This document shows, in pieces, positions 50,027 to 62,026 of a DNA stretch of 64,000 nucleotides (within the stretch, counting starts at the first letter, position 1; every line of letters starts with the position of its first letter). Origin of the DNA: Hetaerina americana (Eukaryota > Arthropoda > Insecta > Odonata > Calopterygidae); assembly GCA_022747635.1 (NCBI GenBank), contig JAKTNV010000019.1, positions 8,580,001-8,644,000 on the forward strand, given 5' to 3'. The position numbers and the translations under genes are program-made. The notes under the pieces were generated by a model that worked only from the letters and a program-made list of their open reading frames with translations, had not been told where the DNA came from and searched no databases.

Positions 50027-50380
50027 GTACAGAACCAAATGCATTATTTGCAGCTATGCCTACATGGGAAATTTTATGATTTTTAGCACGTGACTACAAC
50101 TGCCTCCCAAGTCATCATGTTTCCCCACTGGAAAGAAAAAGAATCGAGGCAAGCGGATGAAGGGCTATATTTGGGCAACAAATCCTGATTACCTCTCCGA
50201 ACACCCGCGATAACGCGTTTAAAACAGATATCCCGAGAAAATCAAATCACGGGGCGCCATTCTGGGCTGGAGTTAGCGAGCGCTTATGATTCATGACTGT
50301 TTCTACCAAATCCATGGATGACGACGACGGAAAAAAATAACTCCAAAACGTAGAGCGAATCGTGAGTTCCGGGATTAAAA

Positions 50381-50408
50381 TTTCACCGCTAGGAGGCATC
50401 GCATACGG
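50381..50408 (+). repeat. Dispersed short repeat, copy 1
   Basis: The segment atttcaccgctaggaggcat continuing cgcata recurs at 50957 with one difference. On the minus strand both read MPPSGE(I/M) in overlapping ORFs, which suggests a shared ancestral sequence rather than chance. Confidence 0.65.
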
Positions 50409-50956
50409 CGGATTAAGGAGCTCCCGGCCCACTGAAGAGAGGGCCCCAGGTGCGACGGAATATGGGCGACGATTATGGGTGCGCGAAGAATGAGTTCGTT
50501 AGTCTTAAGCATTTTCTCGCTCCTTATTGAATTCCACAAGGCACGAGGGTCACTTAAGAGAAGGTCGCTTTTCCATTTGACCTGTCTCCTGTTATCAGTT
50601 TACCAATACAAAAGCGGATGTTGAAATTGGATAATCACCCCTGGTAGGATGAGGTGAGAGATCTAATGTCGAAAGGGTAGCAATTAGGATAAACAAGGTG
50701 GTTGCTTTAGAATAAATAATTTAATATCAGTATATTGGTAGAAAAAAAAGCATCTGTAGTTAGCCCACACATACATTTGCAAAAGTGTTAAAAGACCATG
50801 CAAGAATTACGGATCAGTAAAAATAAAAGAGCCTTCAACATGTGAATATTTTTTTCAACAATGCCATGCCTCTTTAACGCCCATTTACAACTCACCCCGC
50901 CAGCTTTGAAGGTGGTCAATCGTTGACCGAAATAATACCGAGTATTCCTAATAAAC

Positions 50957-50985
50957 ATTTCGCCGCTAGGAGGCATCGCATACCG
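50957..50985 (+). repeat. Dispersed short repeat, copy 2
   Basis: The segment atttcgccgctaggaggcat continuing cgcatacc, same orientation as copy 1, about 576 bp downstream. Similarity does not extend far on either side by eye. Confidence 0.65.
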
Positions 50986-51604
50986 TGATTATTGGCTTAT
51001 GAGTTTCGTCTGTAGCAGCAGTAAATAAAATAGATATTAAACTCTTGTACGATCAATCGGATGAATTGACATTTTACCATTATATTTCCATCAGAAATGA
51101 AATATCATCCGGAAGTATCTATGAGTTACATCCAATGTATCCATGAGCTATATACAATTTTTCCACCAAGTTAAGAAAAAGACTATGCCAGCATTCGTTT
51201 TTCTCGAAAGATCCCCAAGAGCTGGACTGGAGACAGAAAAATCAAGTTTCCTCATATAGTTTGCTTATATAATAATGTGTATCGACTTTGCTACAATACA
51301 TCGTAATCGCTAAATTCATAGATTAACCTCTGCATATAAAAAAACCGTCATTTCTCCAAGAAGAGACAAACCTTCATGGGCTCAAATTATTGACTCTTGA
51401 ATTTTAAGATTCTGACGTTAAAATCTTCTTCGCGGTAATTTCGCCTCATCTATCACTATTCAAAGGAATATAAATCACACAGCTGTACATCAGTTAACCG
51501 TTTGATATCGGAGTACATCAAGACCAACGATAGAGATATATCCCATCATTTAGATATAGTGCGATATAATCTTTTTGTTATGTTTTTCATTGCCTAAAAT
51601 TGCC

Positions 51605-51895
51605 TATATCCTTTGTCAATTGTTGTGGAATTTCCACGAGGAATCGTAAGGATCATAAGCCAATAGCAGAAGTCTGCTTATCGGTGTCACGACATGCAAC
51701 ATTTTATCCACTACATACTTCCTTCACTATCGTATGTGACGGCCCACGAGTGTTTTCCTGTCGAACGGATCGGTTGTCTCTGCCCTTGTTTTTGAATGTT
51801 TCATGAGGTGGCTGCTGGCTCCCACCACCTCCGCAGGTTGGAGTGCGGGATCCTCGGTTAATAACGAGGCCTCCCTCTAAAACTGAAAATCGCAC
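51605..51895 (-). pseudogene. Unassigned conserved-looking block, two stops in frame
   Basis: The minus-strand frame reads ENTRGPSHTIVKEVCSG, stop, NVACRDTDKQTSAIGL, stop, SLRFLVEIPQQLTK over about 290 bases without a frameshift. The opposite strand is also open for 68 codons (51600-51806). I have an impression, from memory only, that similar peptides recur in predicted proteins of arthropods. If so, this is a conserved dispersed repeat rather than a host gene. No catalytic or structural motif is recognised. Confidence 0.35.
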
Positions 51896-52154
51896 GCGAG
51901 ATGTCCGTGTGATGGTATCGTGCGAAAGGTTTTCGACATAAAATTGCTAACTCAAACCACCATCAACCGCACTATTCAATTGTGATAAAAATATAAATAA
52001 GTATAAGGCTTTTGCAGTGTTACAGTAATTAATACACTGAGGCCAAACCGAGTGTGTGAGTCACAGGGAAAACAGAGATCGAGGGTCCAGGACTAATTTC
52101 TTCCAATCAACTTTCAGGGTTTCCACGTCATTACCCTTTTCCATTTCTACATCT

Positions 52155-52205
52155 ACTTAATACCCCGCAAGTCGCCGCAAGGGCGTGTGGCGGGGGGGTG
52201 TTAGG
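52155..52205. repeat. GC hairpin, possible dispersed-repeat end
   Basis: The ends ccccgc (52163) and gcgggg (to 52195) pair around an inner stem (cgcc/ggcg). Sequences of this type (accccgcaag ... gtgtggcgggg) seem familiar as insect dispersed repeats, but this is recollection, not evidence from the window. Confidence 0.35.
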
Positions 52206-52604
52206 ACATCACCCGTATTTAAGAAAGAAAAAAAACCGCATGCAAAAGCCACAAATGTATACCATCCACAAATGAAACATGGTATAAATTCATGCAAGAA
52301 CATTTACACCCCATACACATGCAAACACTTAAACCACCAACTAACATACACATGCACCTACAAATACACCTTATATCTTTGCATATGTCTAATTTTGTTT
52401 CGACTGGTAAATTCAATGTTTTCAATATTTCTAAAGGGACTTCGGTTTCTTGCTATTATGATTTCTGATTGTTCGGGGAAAGAATGAGTATTTGTATCTA
52501 TCTGTAATGGAATCTATCTCCCTTATTTTATCTCTGTGGTCTGATCTACCACCATTTGCTCTCTTTTCGGGCCGCATAATTTCCTGTGCGAGCCGTGCGC
52601 GCGG
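52206..52604. other. AT-rich spacer
   Basis: A 100-codon ORF (52185-52487) has low-complexity Thr/Tyr/His content and no domain. Confidence 0.45.
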
Positions 52605-53082
52605 TTAAAGTGCGGCATAGACTATTGCCGTGAGATAGCGTGAACTTCGCCATAAACCGACGCCTTTGACCACAGCTTCACCGTCGTCCTTAAAATTCAG
52701 CCAAGTGAGCTTTTCGTTGCCCACAACGCGTCTCTTCACGGCGCTTATTCTAGGAAGAAGGAAAGGGCCTCCAATCCAAGATAGTATTCTTGTGTTAACG
52801 TACAATAGATCGCCTGATCCACGAGCAGCGATGAGATGAAGTATAGTCACGTTTGAAGCTCATGGCCCAAATGCAGAAGCCGAAAATTGACGTGGACGAG
52901 ACTGATCTCCATAATAGATACGTGCGACATGGTCGAGGAATCAGGAGGAGGTTTATTACTTCTGAGATCATGCATTTGCTACTTACTCTGTAGTCCGCAT
53001 TCTGTTTGTCCAATGTAGGCGCAACTGGATGAATGACATAATGAACAAACACATCGTGTATTCCCTTCGTTAATGGAGACAT
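52605..53082 (-). other. Candidate host exons, weak
   Basis: On the minus strand a pyrimidine tract ending in CAG-like TAG lies at 52750-52770 (ctttccttcttcctag). It precedes an open segment ISAVKRRVVGNEKLTWLNFK ending in TAA at 52605, with codon choice that looks coding-like. Further upstream MSPLTKGIHDVFVHYVIHPV runs to a strong donor-like GTAAGT at 52981-52986. The phases do not match: the first segment ends in phase 0, while the second needs two bases carried over. They cannot be a simple exon pair. No domain is recognised, so I do not claim a gene. Confidence 0.18.
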
Positions 53083-54761
53083 GAATTGTCCAAAGTGGAG
53101 GATTCAATTAAACGACGATTGAATATTTTTCTACTCGCGAAAATGGAAATTCAAATTAGAAATTTCGAGCAATATTACACAGCCCGGAGCGAACTGACCA
53201 CCTTGATTCAAATCAAGCATAACAATCTGCCTAGTGCGGTGAAAAATTAATAAAAGTAGAAAAATACAGACGGTAAAAAGCTAAGTAATGAGAAATATTG
53301 TTATACTTATACTCTTCAATTGAACAGGCAAAAAAAAACAACTATCGAGAACTTCAAAGCCACAATTTCAGAGTGTAAAAATCATTCGCCTTGACCAGGA
53401 TTCACCTTTACTGTGAAACTGTTGCGTTGAAATGCATATTAGCGTATGACCCCGTTAAAAGTTACTGCTGCGGAATCTTCCGCAGTTTCTTGGAATTACC
53501 ATGAAGTTATTTCTCAAAAAAATATACTTTTTTCTTTCAATATATAGCTTAAAACCTTTTGAAAATGTTGATTTCCGTGCGGGAAAATTAATCCAATTTT
53601 ATCGATTTGAAAATTTCCATTTACATGGTCGATATTTCTACGAAGCACAATAAACGAATTTTGGATATTGCACCTTACTCCACTAAAGATGCTAGATTTT
53701 TTTACATTTTTACATGATCTTAAAAATACAACAATGTATCCATTATATCAACCAGAAGGCTGTAAATATTCCAAAACAAATTAATCTCCTGTACTCTATC
53801 TTATACGGATTCCAAGTTTTACTGCACGCGGACAGATATGTATGGTACAAAACGGACAAACGGGAAACAGCAGGAGATTTCCATAACGCACGAAAATTCC
53901 TAATGAATGCAGGAATTACAGCGGGTCTTCTCCTACATCTTACGATGTTATTTGTGGCAAATTTTCGATACGCTTGGGTATTTGCTTCATTAATTTACAC
54001 TGGCTCCGGTGAGATGAAGGACAGCATCGATCTTCTCGGTGATTTCACGAAAGTTAGGACACAACACCTACTCGACTTACGTACACGCCTTGATATACTA
54101 GCGAAACCACTCCTTTGAAATCCCTTCCTGTCCATCCTATTGGCATATCCATGCACTTGTTCGCCCTCTTGAGCGTGAACTTCTTCCTTATCTCCCGTCG
54201 TTGCTGTCTCCTCTTCCGTCATTTCTTCCAAGGTGGTCTCTCTCTCTCACTTTGGCAAAAGTCCTCCACGACCGCCTCCTCCCACTCCCACCCCCTTTCG
54301 CCCGCTGTCACTTCTTCGGAGTCCTTTAAAGGCTCGTTAAGAGGAACCTGTTGTGTTGTTTTCAACCGAGACAACGACGCTTACACCGCGATTTGGATGA
54401 TAAAACTATAGTGTAGAGTATTACAAGTGTTTTTACTCAACGCTGGGTAGCTCCAAAAAGTGAATCCGGACTTAATTGAGTCTCTGCTATTCATCGGCAC
54501 AGCGAAAATTGACGTCAGCGCCAAGAATGATGCTATCATGCTAATTGAATTTCACAGAGAGCGGTCATCCGGGGTGGTACACGATTGAACCAAGAGCTTA
54601 TTACTTCCAAGAAAAATACGCTCAGTTATTAATTAAACGTTTCGTTGGATTGAAGCTTCCATTTATCGCTCAATGCGATTGATTTGTACCGAATCTCAAG
54701 GAAGTGATAACTTGAAGCGGGTCCCTAATGCCCCCAACCCGAGCTCCCATTGGATCTCTCT
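53083..54761. other. Unassigned intergenic DNA
   Basis: A 134-codon plus ORF (53714-54118) includes one hydrophobic stretch (AGLLLHLTMLFVANF) but no known domain. A minus ORF at 53995-54231 is Glu-rich. Neither is supported by a second line of evidence. Confidence 0.4.
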
Positions 54762-55056
54762 TACGAGTACTTTTTATGGGAGGCGACCGACAGCTGAGGT
54801 CATTTGGGCCACTAGGGATGGACAGGAGAGGATGAAGGGTGGAGAGAAACCTGGCGTCAGCCGACTCTTGAGGAATGGCGCCAAGGGGTCCGCAGCTTAA
54901 AGTCCGATCCAAATGACAACGTACTCACAAAGTGCTCTCCACAAAGCACCTCAAGTGGGGATCGGGATACTACTGAAAAATATCTAACGCCGCCGGAATT
55001 CTAACCCAGGCCCTCTCGGTGGGAAGCCAGTAGGTTAGCCACGGTACCATTTCCAT
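54762..55056 (-). mobile_element. tRNA-derived SINE, family B, copy 2
   Basis: Inverted relative to copy 1 at 32.5 kb. The reverse complement reads ggctaacctactggcttccc, B-box-like gggttagaattcc, cttgaggtgctttgtggaga, gcggaccccttggcgcc and atgacctcagctgtcggtcg, with the tail simplified. By eye it is roughly four-fifths identical to copy 1 along its length. The decayed B-box suggests it is not transcribed. Confidence 0.85.
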
Positions 55057-57372
55057 CATCCTCACTCTTCCGAATGCCTTGTGGGAGACTGATAAGCTTT
55101 CACAATCACTCCAATCGGATTACAGCTGCTTCGCCTCTTTAATTGTCAACTTCAACAAGAACAAGTGACTTTAATCACGTAAATGTTTTGGTATGCAACA
55201 TTTTTCTTTATAATTAAATTTCTATCATAAAATCCCATAAAAATCTTGCACATTCTAGTTCAGTAGTGCTTTCAGAGAAAAGTTTACCTCTTAAGTCTTT
55301 TTCATATTTTTTAATTAATTTATTGATCAATGAACTGCAACGCTACATTCATGTCTTTCAAAAGTCTTCATTTCAAAATTCCCAAAGTTCCTTTCCACAA
55401 TTGGCGAAGGTTGGTAGAACAAAGAAGAGAACATTCCCGCATTCTCGGTTTACTCCCTTGAAATCTCACGTTGTACGAGATTCCATCCGAGATTCTGACG
55501 TCACGTACGACCGAGAGCATTTTCCGAGGAAGACGTGGGTTACTCGAGGGCGCGGCCCAAGAATTCGTCCACAATGCGAAAGTTCCTTGGTACAATCCGG
55601 GAGGCTTTACATCGGCATATTTATAGGCCTGAGCGTTGCTTCGAGACGGCAGTTCTCGAAGGGCGTAATTTTCATATCATCGGTTCGCAATGATAAATGC
55701 CGTTATCTCACAAGGGGGAAAATATCAGTTTTCTACTAATTGGGAGCCTCAGAGCAGGAACACTCGCGGTCGGGGTATTTCCTTCCAGACGCAATCGTCG
55801 GTCTAATTGATATTAAAAACGCCTCAAGACCTTACAAAGATAAAATTGTGGAGGCAGCGATTTTACGCGAGGTTCCTCCCTTTCTCTTTCTTGGAAACGA
55901 CTGTAATCATCGTAATTAATTTATCAGTGTCTTTTAATAGCTCTTCGGACCAGCCCGTATCTCTACTCCCACGCAGTGGCGTCTTCAATCACCCGATCTT
56001 CGTAATTTATCCTTTTCTCTGTAATCCTTCCTCTAAGCGTTTTCAATTACCGCCTTCAGTCATCTTTCGTGCCTTAGGACGAGCCGATACCCATCTACTT
56101 TCTGTACCTTCTAAATATTTCTCTATTCGAAGTGATTCTTCATTAGTAACTCTATACTTTTGATTTCATCATAATTCTCTAGCACCGCATTGCTTCTAAT
56201 ATTATTACCCCCGCTGCTCCTATCGTTCAAGTCTAACAGCCGTAGAAAATTTCGTTTTTAGTCGTTCCTTATCATAGAAAACTTTCTACGCGCAACAATG
56301 TATCCAATTTATTTCAAGGAATGTTTTTCGAAATGAAATGTAATTACTATTTTTGCGATGCATTATTTCTTTGTGGGATTCTGCGTGTCGAATCTGCAAA
56401 TTTCAATTAGTGCAATGCCTAAAGTATTTTCTGTCTCGTTTCCTTCAAAATAACAAGACGCTACGAGATGTCCGGCTGATAACTTTTGGAAACTTATTTC
56501 GTAGGGATGGTCGGCATGTAAATTTCGCGTCCCCTGCAGATCGAATCTTTAAGGATATAATTGCTATTATTTTCCTTGAGATTGTAGCCAGCTTTTCCTT
56601 TCTTATCTAAACTTTCCCTTAGCTTCTTTCACTCCTCTACGGATTAAATCAACTCTTAATTCTTCCATCGTATGGTTATGAATGGACAACCCTCGTCGCA
56701 CTTTGAAAGATTCGCAATTTCCTCATTTTCCCGACCACTTAAACGAGGACGATAGTGTTTTCAGGGCAGACGAAAATTCAACGTCTCCCCGCTCTTTTCA
56801 AATCCTTATAGGGGAGTCGGAAAGTTGGGAGACGCACTTGAATCAACCAATCACCCAGTTTCACTCGACGAAAATCATTGGCGGCCTCTAAATGATTGGT
56901 CGAGCCTTTTAATCGAATTAGAAGAGGATGGAAATTAAATTTTACGCTAATTTAACGATCTATCTCATGTGAATCACGTTTCCTTGTCCGCCATTTTCAA
57001 ACCACTTACATTTATTATATAATTTACGATGATATATCCCCCACAATGCGAATGGTATGAATGATTCCTCATCGCCCTTGTTTTATGAAGACATCAATGT
57101 TCCCCGGAAGTCATTCGGCATTACATAGGCTCATTTTCCTCTCGATGGCTGACGTGCTTGTGACAATCATTGAAATAATTAAACGAAATTCATTTCCTTT
57201 AAATTATCCATATCGACCTGATCGATTTAAAAAAATACCGACGCGATGTACTATGATTTCTTGATTCGTAAAAGATGAATAGTATGGGTTTTAATATGGA
57301 GCATTGTACATATTCCGAATTTGATTAATTAAGAAAGAGGATTACCAAAGGATTAGAGAGGATTCTCCTGGG
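55057..57372. other. Unassigned intergenic DNA
   Basis: ORFs of 157 (55266-55739) and 118 codons (55807-56163), both plus strand, have no recognisable domain. No repeats of note were seen. Confidence 0.42.
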
Positions 57373-57515
57373 ATATGGGTAGAGAAAAGAATGGAGAAAA
57401 TCAGTTGACAAAGGAGGAAGACCAACGGCGAAGCTTTAAATATGGTGGGAGAACAGATGAAGCTCCTTTACACGCACATTCGGTCGAAAGATGAAAAAGT
57501 GAGTAGCGGAAATGC
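57373..57515 (+). mobile_element. RTE C-terminal fragment
   Basis: The plus-strand frame reads WVEKRMEKIS, stop, QRRKTNGEALNMVGEQMKLL. This corresponds to VWRRMEKVKWTEKKTNEEVLAMVGEERGLL of the other RTE copies. The similarity fades after IRSKDEKV. It is strand-opposite to most RTE pieces and seems to derive from a divergent subfamily. Confidence 0.65.
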
Positions 57516-58539
57516 TGTGAGGTATCGGAATGTTTAAAGTCTGAAGTTACGACATGAGCGAATGAAGTGCAACCAATGATGTAAGGATGCCTGGATAAAA
57601 TGCGTTCCCCTTCGCGGATGAGGGTTGCACGCGCCGACGGACTCTCCCCGTCCGTCGCGTGAGCACCACGCACCGGGGCACGTGCTTGAAGGCCCCACCC
57701 ACACCTCGACCACCCCACAACTCCCACCGCGTTGCGAGAATATAAATATGCGCCCAACCCTGACCCTCGTGCGTGCCTGCCTACCTTCCCAAAATTATTA
57801 CACTTCGGGAAGTCATGCGAACTTACTTGGTAGCATGGGTGTGATACAAACGCATTAAACGTAGGCATAAAAGGGTTGTTCAATGAAGAGCTGATCATAA
57901 TTTTTTTATCCGCACATTTATTAATGCAAATATTTAATTTTAAATTATATTGTTCAATTAATGCGTAATGTATTATATGTGGTACATTTAACATTCATTT
58001 GACTCTAGTTTTGCGTCATCAGCTAACTTCGTAATTTGAAACATAGTCAGTTCGCCTACTGCGACTATGAAGGCAACATGCAGCGCTACATTCAGCTTTT
58101 GCTTTCGCCCGAACAAATCGTAAATCATTGCCATTTAACAACGTTGAGGAATGCTTTTATACACACAGTTTCCAAAAATAATACCGAGGTCATTGATCTA
58201 TGCAATCTCAGGCAAGCGTTTGGAAATATTGATAATGTCGACGTTTTCTCACTGATAACCCATGGCAATATCACAAACGATAGACAAGCTGGCATCAGTG
58301 AGAGAGCCTATTCGCCTTTCCAAGAGGACGCTCGTCTGAATCTTGTCTGGAAGGCCTTTTTCTCACCTCCGGCATGAATGCAGTAAACGCCGGCGTTGGT
58401 TATGAATGCCTTCGGTTCGTATATCTGTTTTAGGATAATACAAATGACAGATAATGTTGATGGTTGATGTTAATGGTGAGATCGGTTAACAGGCCGGACT
58501 GTTTCCGGATGTGAGGAAAATTAGTAAAAGTAGAAAATT
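57516..58539. other. Unassigned DNA
   Basis: A 197-codon minus-strand ORF (57401-57994) overlaps the RTE fragment in antisense and has no domain. A 113-codon plus ORF (58036-58377) is the most protein-like frame here, but it is unrecognised. Confidence 0.4.
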
Positions 58540-59210
58540 AGTCAAGGTAGATTTTTGATTGACTCGAAGGCTAAAAAATGTTACGTCAGTACATGCATAG
58601 TTTGTGTCTACTACACCTGATACGAAACTTCTTTTTTGTTCATTCACGGTGTTCTACGGAATAAGTTAAATGTATGATTTCTTCACGAACTAAGCACTGC
58701 TTAACTATTTAATCTCGCCTAACAAAACGATAAATAAATGCTCTAACATATTTTATTAAACCAACCAATTCTTATGCATACAGTCTCCCTCGACCCTTGC
58801 CGAAATGCCCAATTCTCCCCTCTATCGCAGCTGTCTTCAACATTCCACTGCCACTACCCTGCATAAACTCTCCTTGCACCTTTTGAATTTCTCCCAACTA
58901 GCCCCTCTCCGCCCCTATAATGTCTGGCACTTCTACGCTGGTATACCTTTCTCCCGGGTGAATCATTTAATTTTTTCCACCCTTCTCCCAACCCACACAA
59001 CAAAAGCTTCCAATGAACACCCATTCTATTGACGAGACGATCATGTTTCAAACTCGTACGCTCCAACTCAAGGATTTTCACTAATTTCAACTCGAAACAT
59101 TTAATTAGCTCCCTGTCAATTCCCTCCTCTAGGTAAAATTCTATTTACCCAACGCAATTCTTCTTCTAATGCCCTTGCTACTTTGTCCACCTTCTGCAAC
59201 ATTTAAAAAT
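58540..59210 (-). mobile_element. Divergent RTE 3' fragment
   Basis: The 3' UTR motif tcaaggtagatttttgattg matches the terminal motif of the younger copies. Upstream in sense, shifting frames give GMLKTAIEGRIG, YTSVEVPDIIGAERG and RRINCVG-like pieces of the RTE C-terminus. Several small indels separate them. It ends near the ctactttgtccaccttctgc stretch that corresponds to the LDQHGQSS region. Confidence 0.6.
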
Positions 59211-59400
59211 TATTGGTGGCACCAAACACCACACAAAATGCCCCAAAACCGTGGAATGAAATAAACAATTCTTCAACTTCAGATAGCTTCTACTTCCCTT
59301 CCTTCCGTCCAGCATGCTTAATATTTTCCTCCATCTTTCTCCCGCAGCCAACATTCGCGTCCCCCTCAAATGCAGTCTCATCGGGATACAAGTGACATGC
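59211..59400 (-). mobile_element. Possible further RTE 3' UTR scrap
   Basis: The stretches caccaaacaccacacaaaatg and cttcccttccttccgtccagcatg resemble the 3' UTR of the 18.8 kb copy (gacacctagcattacacaaaatc and cttccttcctaccttcattccgtccaaca). This may be a tandem or nested remnant. Confidence 0.35.
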
Positions 59401-62026
59401 ATGGTTTCCATGTTAAGCTACGACCATGCGCCGTCTTCAGAATTCCCCGCAATCGCGGATCAGCGTTGCTACGAAGCTAAAGCGAAATGGGGAAGGGTAA
59501 TATTTCCCTCCCGAGCCCACCTGCCACTCGCATCCCCGCTTTGCATAATTGAAATTCAATTATCACGCCTACTCAATCGAGTCCCCCCCCCAACGTGAGC
59601 ACCAGTAAACCAATACCCAATTAAGGCGGAATAAAAGAAGGGCCCTTTGTCTTCCTTGGGGGCCCTCTTGTCCCTTGACCGCTCACCCCCCCCCCCCCCG
59701 GGAGAAGGAAACAATCGCTCCGCGCCACGAAGCGGGGCGGACACCCCACAGGCATTCGGGTATCGATCCCCGCTCCCCAGCTTGAAACCACCCCCCTTCC
59801 CCTCTCCTTCCCTCTCGTGCCCCCCCCCCATCCGGCTCTGCGACATTCTGAAGAGAACGTTCCTCCATGGCACCACTAATTAATGCAATAATAGCAAGAG
59901 CCACGATCGCAGACTTTCTCGTCATTACTATGTTTTTTTTATGATAGGTTCGTTGAATTATTTTGCGCATTTACTTGATTAGGCATTCAATTGATAATAT
60001 TGGAATAATTTTCAATCTCTTTCCTGTCGTTTTGGAGCAGCTCCATGAAATTACACATAGCACCATCAGCATATATGCATTCGTTACATAGTAATACGAC
60101 ACTCCGTCAGTATCTCGCCACGGTTATGCTCCGTACTATCGGATTTTTTTATTTCCCCATTAATATGTTATAGCATACTGTGGCTAATTATTAATTGGTT
60201 CTTAATTAATATTTTCCACTCCTTCCGGAAAACTTTCACAAGCTGTCTAAAGTAAGTAAACTTAATATATTCGTAGATTCCTCACCGATGCCATTGTATA
60301 AAAAAACATTTAAAAACAATTTCGTTGCAATTTTTTTTAATCATCAAAATACTTTCTAGGCAATATGGAAATTTACTCGTGGTAATTTCTTCGTGGATGA
60401 AATTTCCGCAGAAATAGGGATGTCCATTCTCGCGCTCTCTTCAGGCGCTCTCCTCTTGTCCCGAGTACCCTAATGCACGTACCAGAGATAACGAATCTCC
60501 TCTGGGTAGAACAACGCGCTAGTCTTCCGTCTTGGAAAGGCGGAGCTGTGTATTGTGGCAACCCTGAATGGCGAAGCGGAAAGTCGCAGATTGCGAAAGG
60601 GTGCGAAGGGTCGATTGGGAGGGGTTGCGAGTAGGGTTTGTGGAGGGAGGAGCCAGCCATTCCACCAGAACGCGTGCGACCTCCGAATGAGAGGGACCAA
60701 CTCAACCACTTCAATGGGATCGATCCCCAGGTTAGGTGGATTTATTCACAGTTGATTGCTATACTATATGTATTCATTCTGCTGCTCAATTCGTTAGGAC
60801 AAGGATCCACAAAAAGCCCTGATTAAATACAGACAACTGTCAACTCGAAAGTATCTAAAAACAACCATATCGCCCACAGCTGCTAACGCCAATGTAGGCT
60901 GGCGTTTCAAAGGAAGTCGTACCATCCAACTGAACAATTTCGTACTTTTTACGCTTAGCACCACGTGATAATTAAGATAAATAGGGACAAACTAAATGAG
61001 AACGAAAATTTTGATAGATTACTCACTCGAAACCGTTTATATTCTGTTTTTTTGTGGTCCTTTGAAACTGAGGAACTAATAGAAGTTTACTTCGAACCTT
61101 ACACTTGGTCAATGCACACCAAGTTACATCGCAAGAAGATCGGAACAATCCAGAAAATAATCATTTTTTACATTAAAATCTCTACCATTTCACTTCAACA
61201 TTCAACAACTGATTATTCACAAGCTTTAACTTACTGCTTTTGTCAACTAACACTATCTAGTTGCGAAAGTCATCTTCAAAGCGAAATACATGTGATAATT
61301 GGCATTATGAGAGTTACTATGGATTTATACCCACAAAAACGGAATCGTCATCTCGCTGCGTCAGTACACTTCACATAGTAGCAATGACGCGCCGGTAATA
61401 GTATCCTGGCTATCAAGTTAGTTCCTTTAGGCAGGATTTTAACTTGTTTAAAAAGATGAAGGAAGGGCTTTGATTTCTCTTGTGATCTAACGACGAAAAT
61501 GTGACAAAACTCATCGGTAGATAGCTGTAACGCTATCCGGAAATTAAGCATACGGAGCTGGCGCAGCAAAGCCTGGGCACAACCTGGACTGACTGGACTT
61601 CCTCGGTCATAAAAGTTAAATTAACACGTAGAACGACCAAAGTCATGATTGGCGGTGGGGGTCATAAAAGATGGGCCCATCAAGAGACGGACATAGTAAT
61701 ATTACATGAGGTCATTGGCACTTGGACTGTGCCAAGCATGTGTTTGCGAAGAGAGTTAATTAAAAGGAACAAGAGTTGGCGAAGTGCATGATGGCAATAT
61801 TAATGGATGCTCTATGCGTATGTGAAACAAATCGCAACAGATGCGATGTTATTGAAATTAATGGCAGTGTATTAGCATTAGGATCATAACCTGACGAGAG
61901 AGAACACAGCAGTCAGGGTGTACAGCTGATTCTGAACGAGAGATCTGAAATGCACGCGTGCAAGGAAACACGATTTAGAGTCTCCCAAAGTTATCTGATT
62001 TCGTACGACACTAAGGATACGAATTG
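59401..62026. other. Unassigned DNA with GC-rich patches
   Basis: GC-rich patches lie at about 59480-59880 (13-base C run near 59688) and 60420-60730. Overlapping ORFs of 78-113 codons in both strands are composition artefacts as far as I can judge. A 137-codon plus ORF (60965-61378) is unrecognised. Confidence 0.42.

Noticed and set aside
53714..54118. 134-codon ORF with one hydrophobic segment
   Set aside because: A single hydrophobic stretch is not enough; no homologue recognised and no supporting context.
53995..54231. Glu-rich minus-strand ORF with a GTAAGT-like donor
   Set aside because: Acidic low-complexity composition and no acceptor or downstream exon found.
57401..57994. 197-codon minus-strand ORF, the longest frame outside the repeats
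   Set aside because: Its start-distal part is antisense to an RTE fragment, the middle is a GC-rich patch, and no domain is recognisable; no splice or conservation support.
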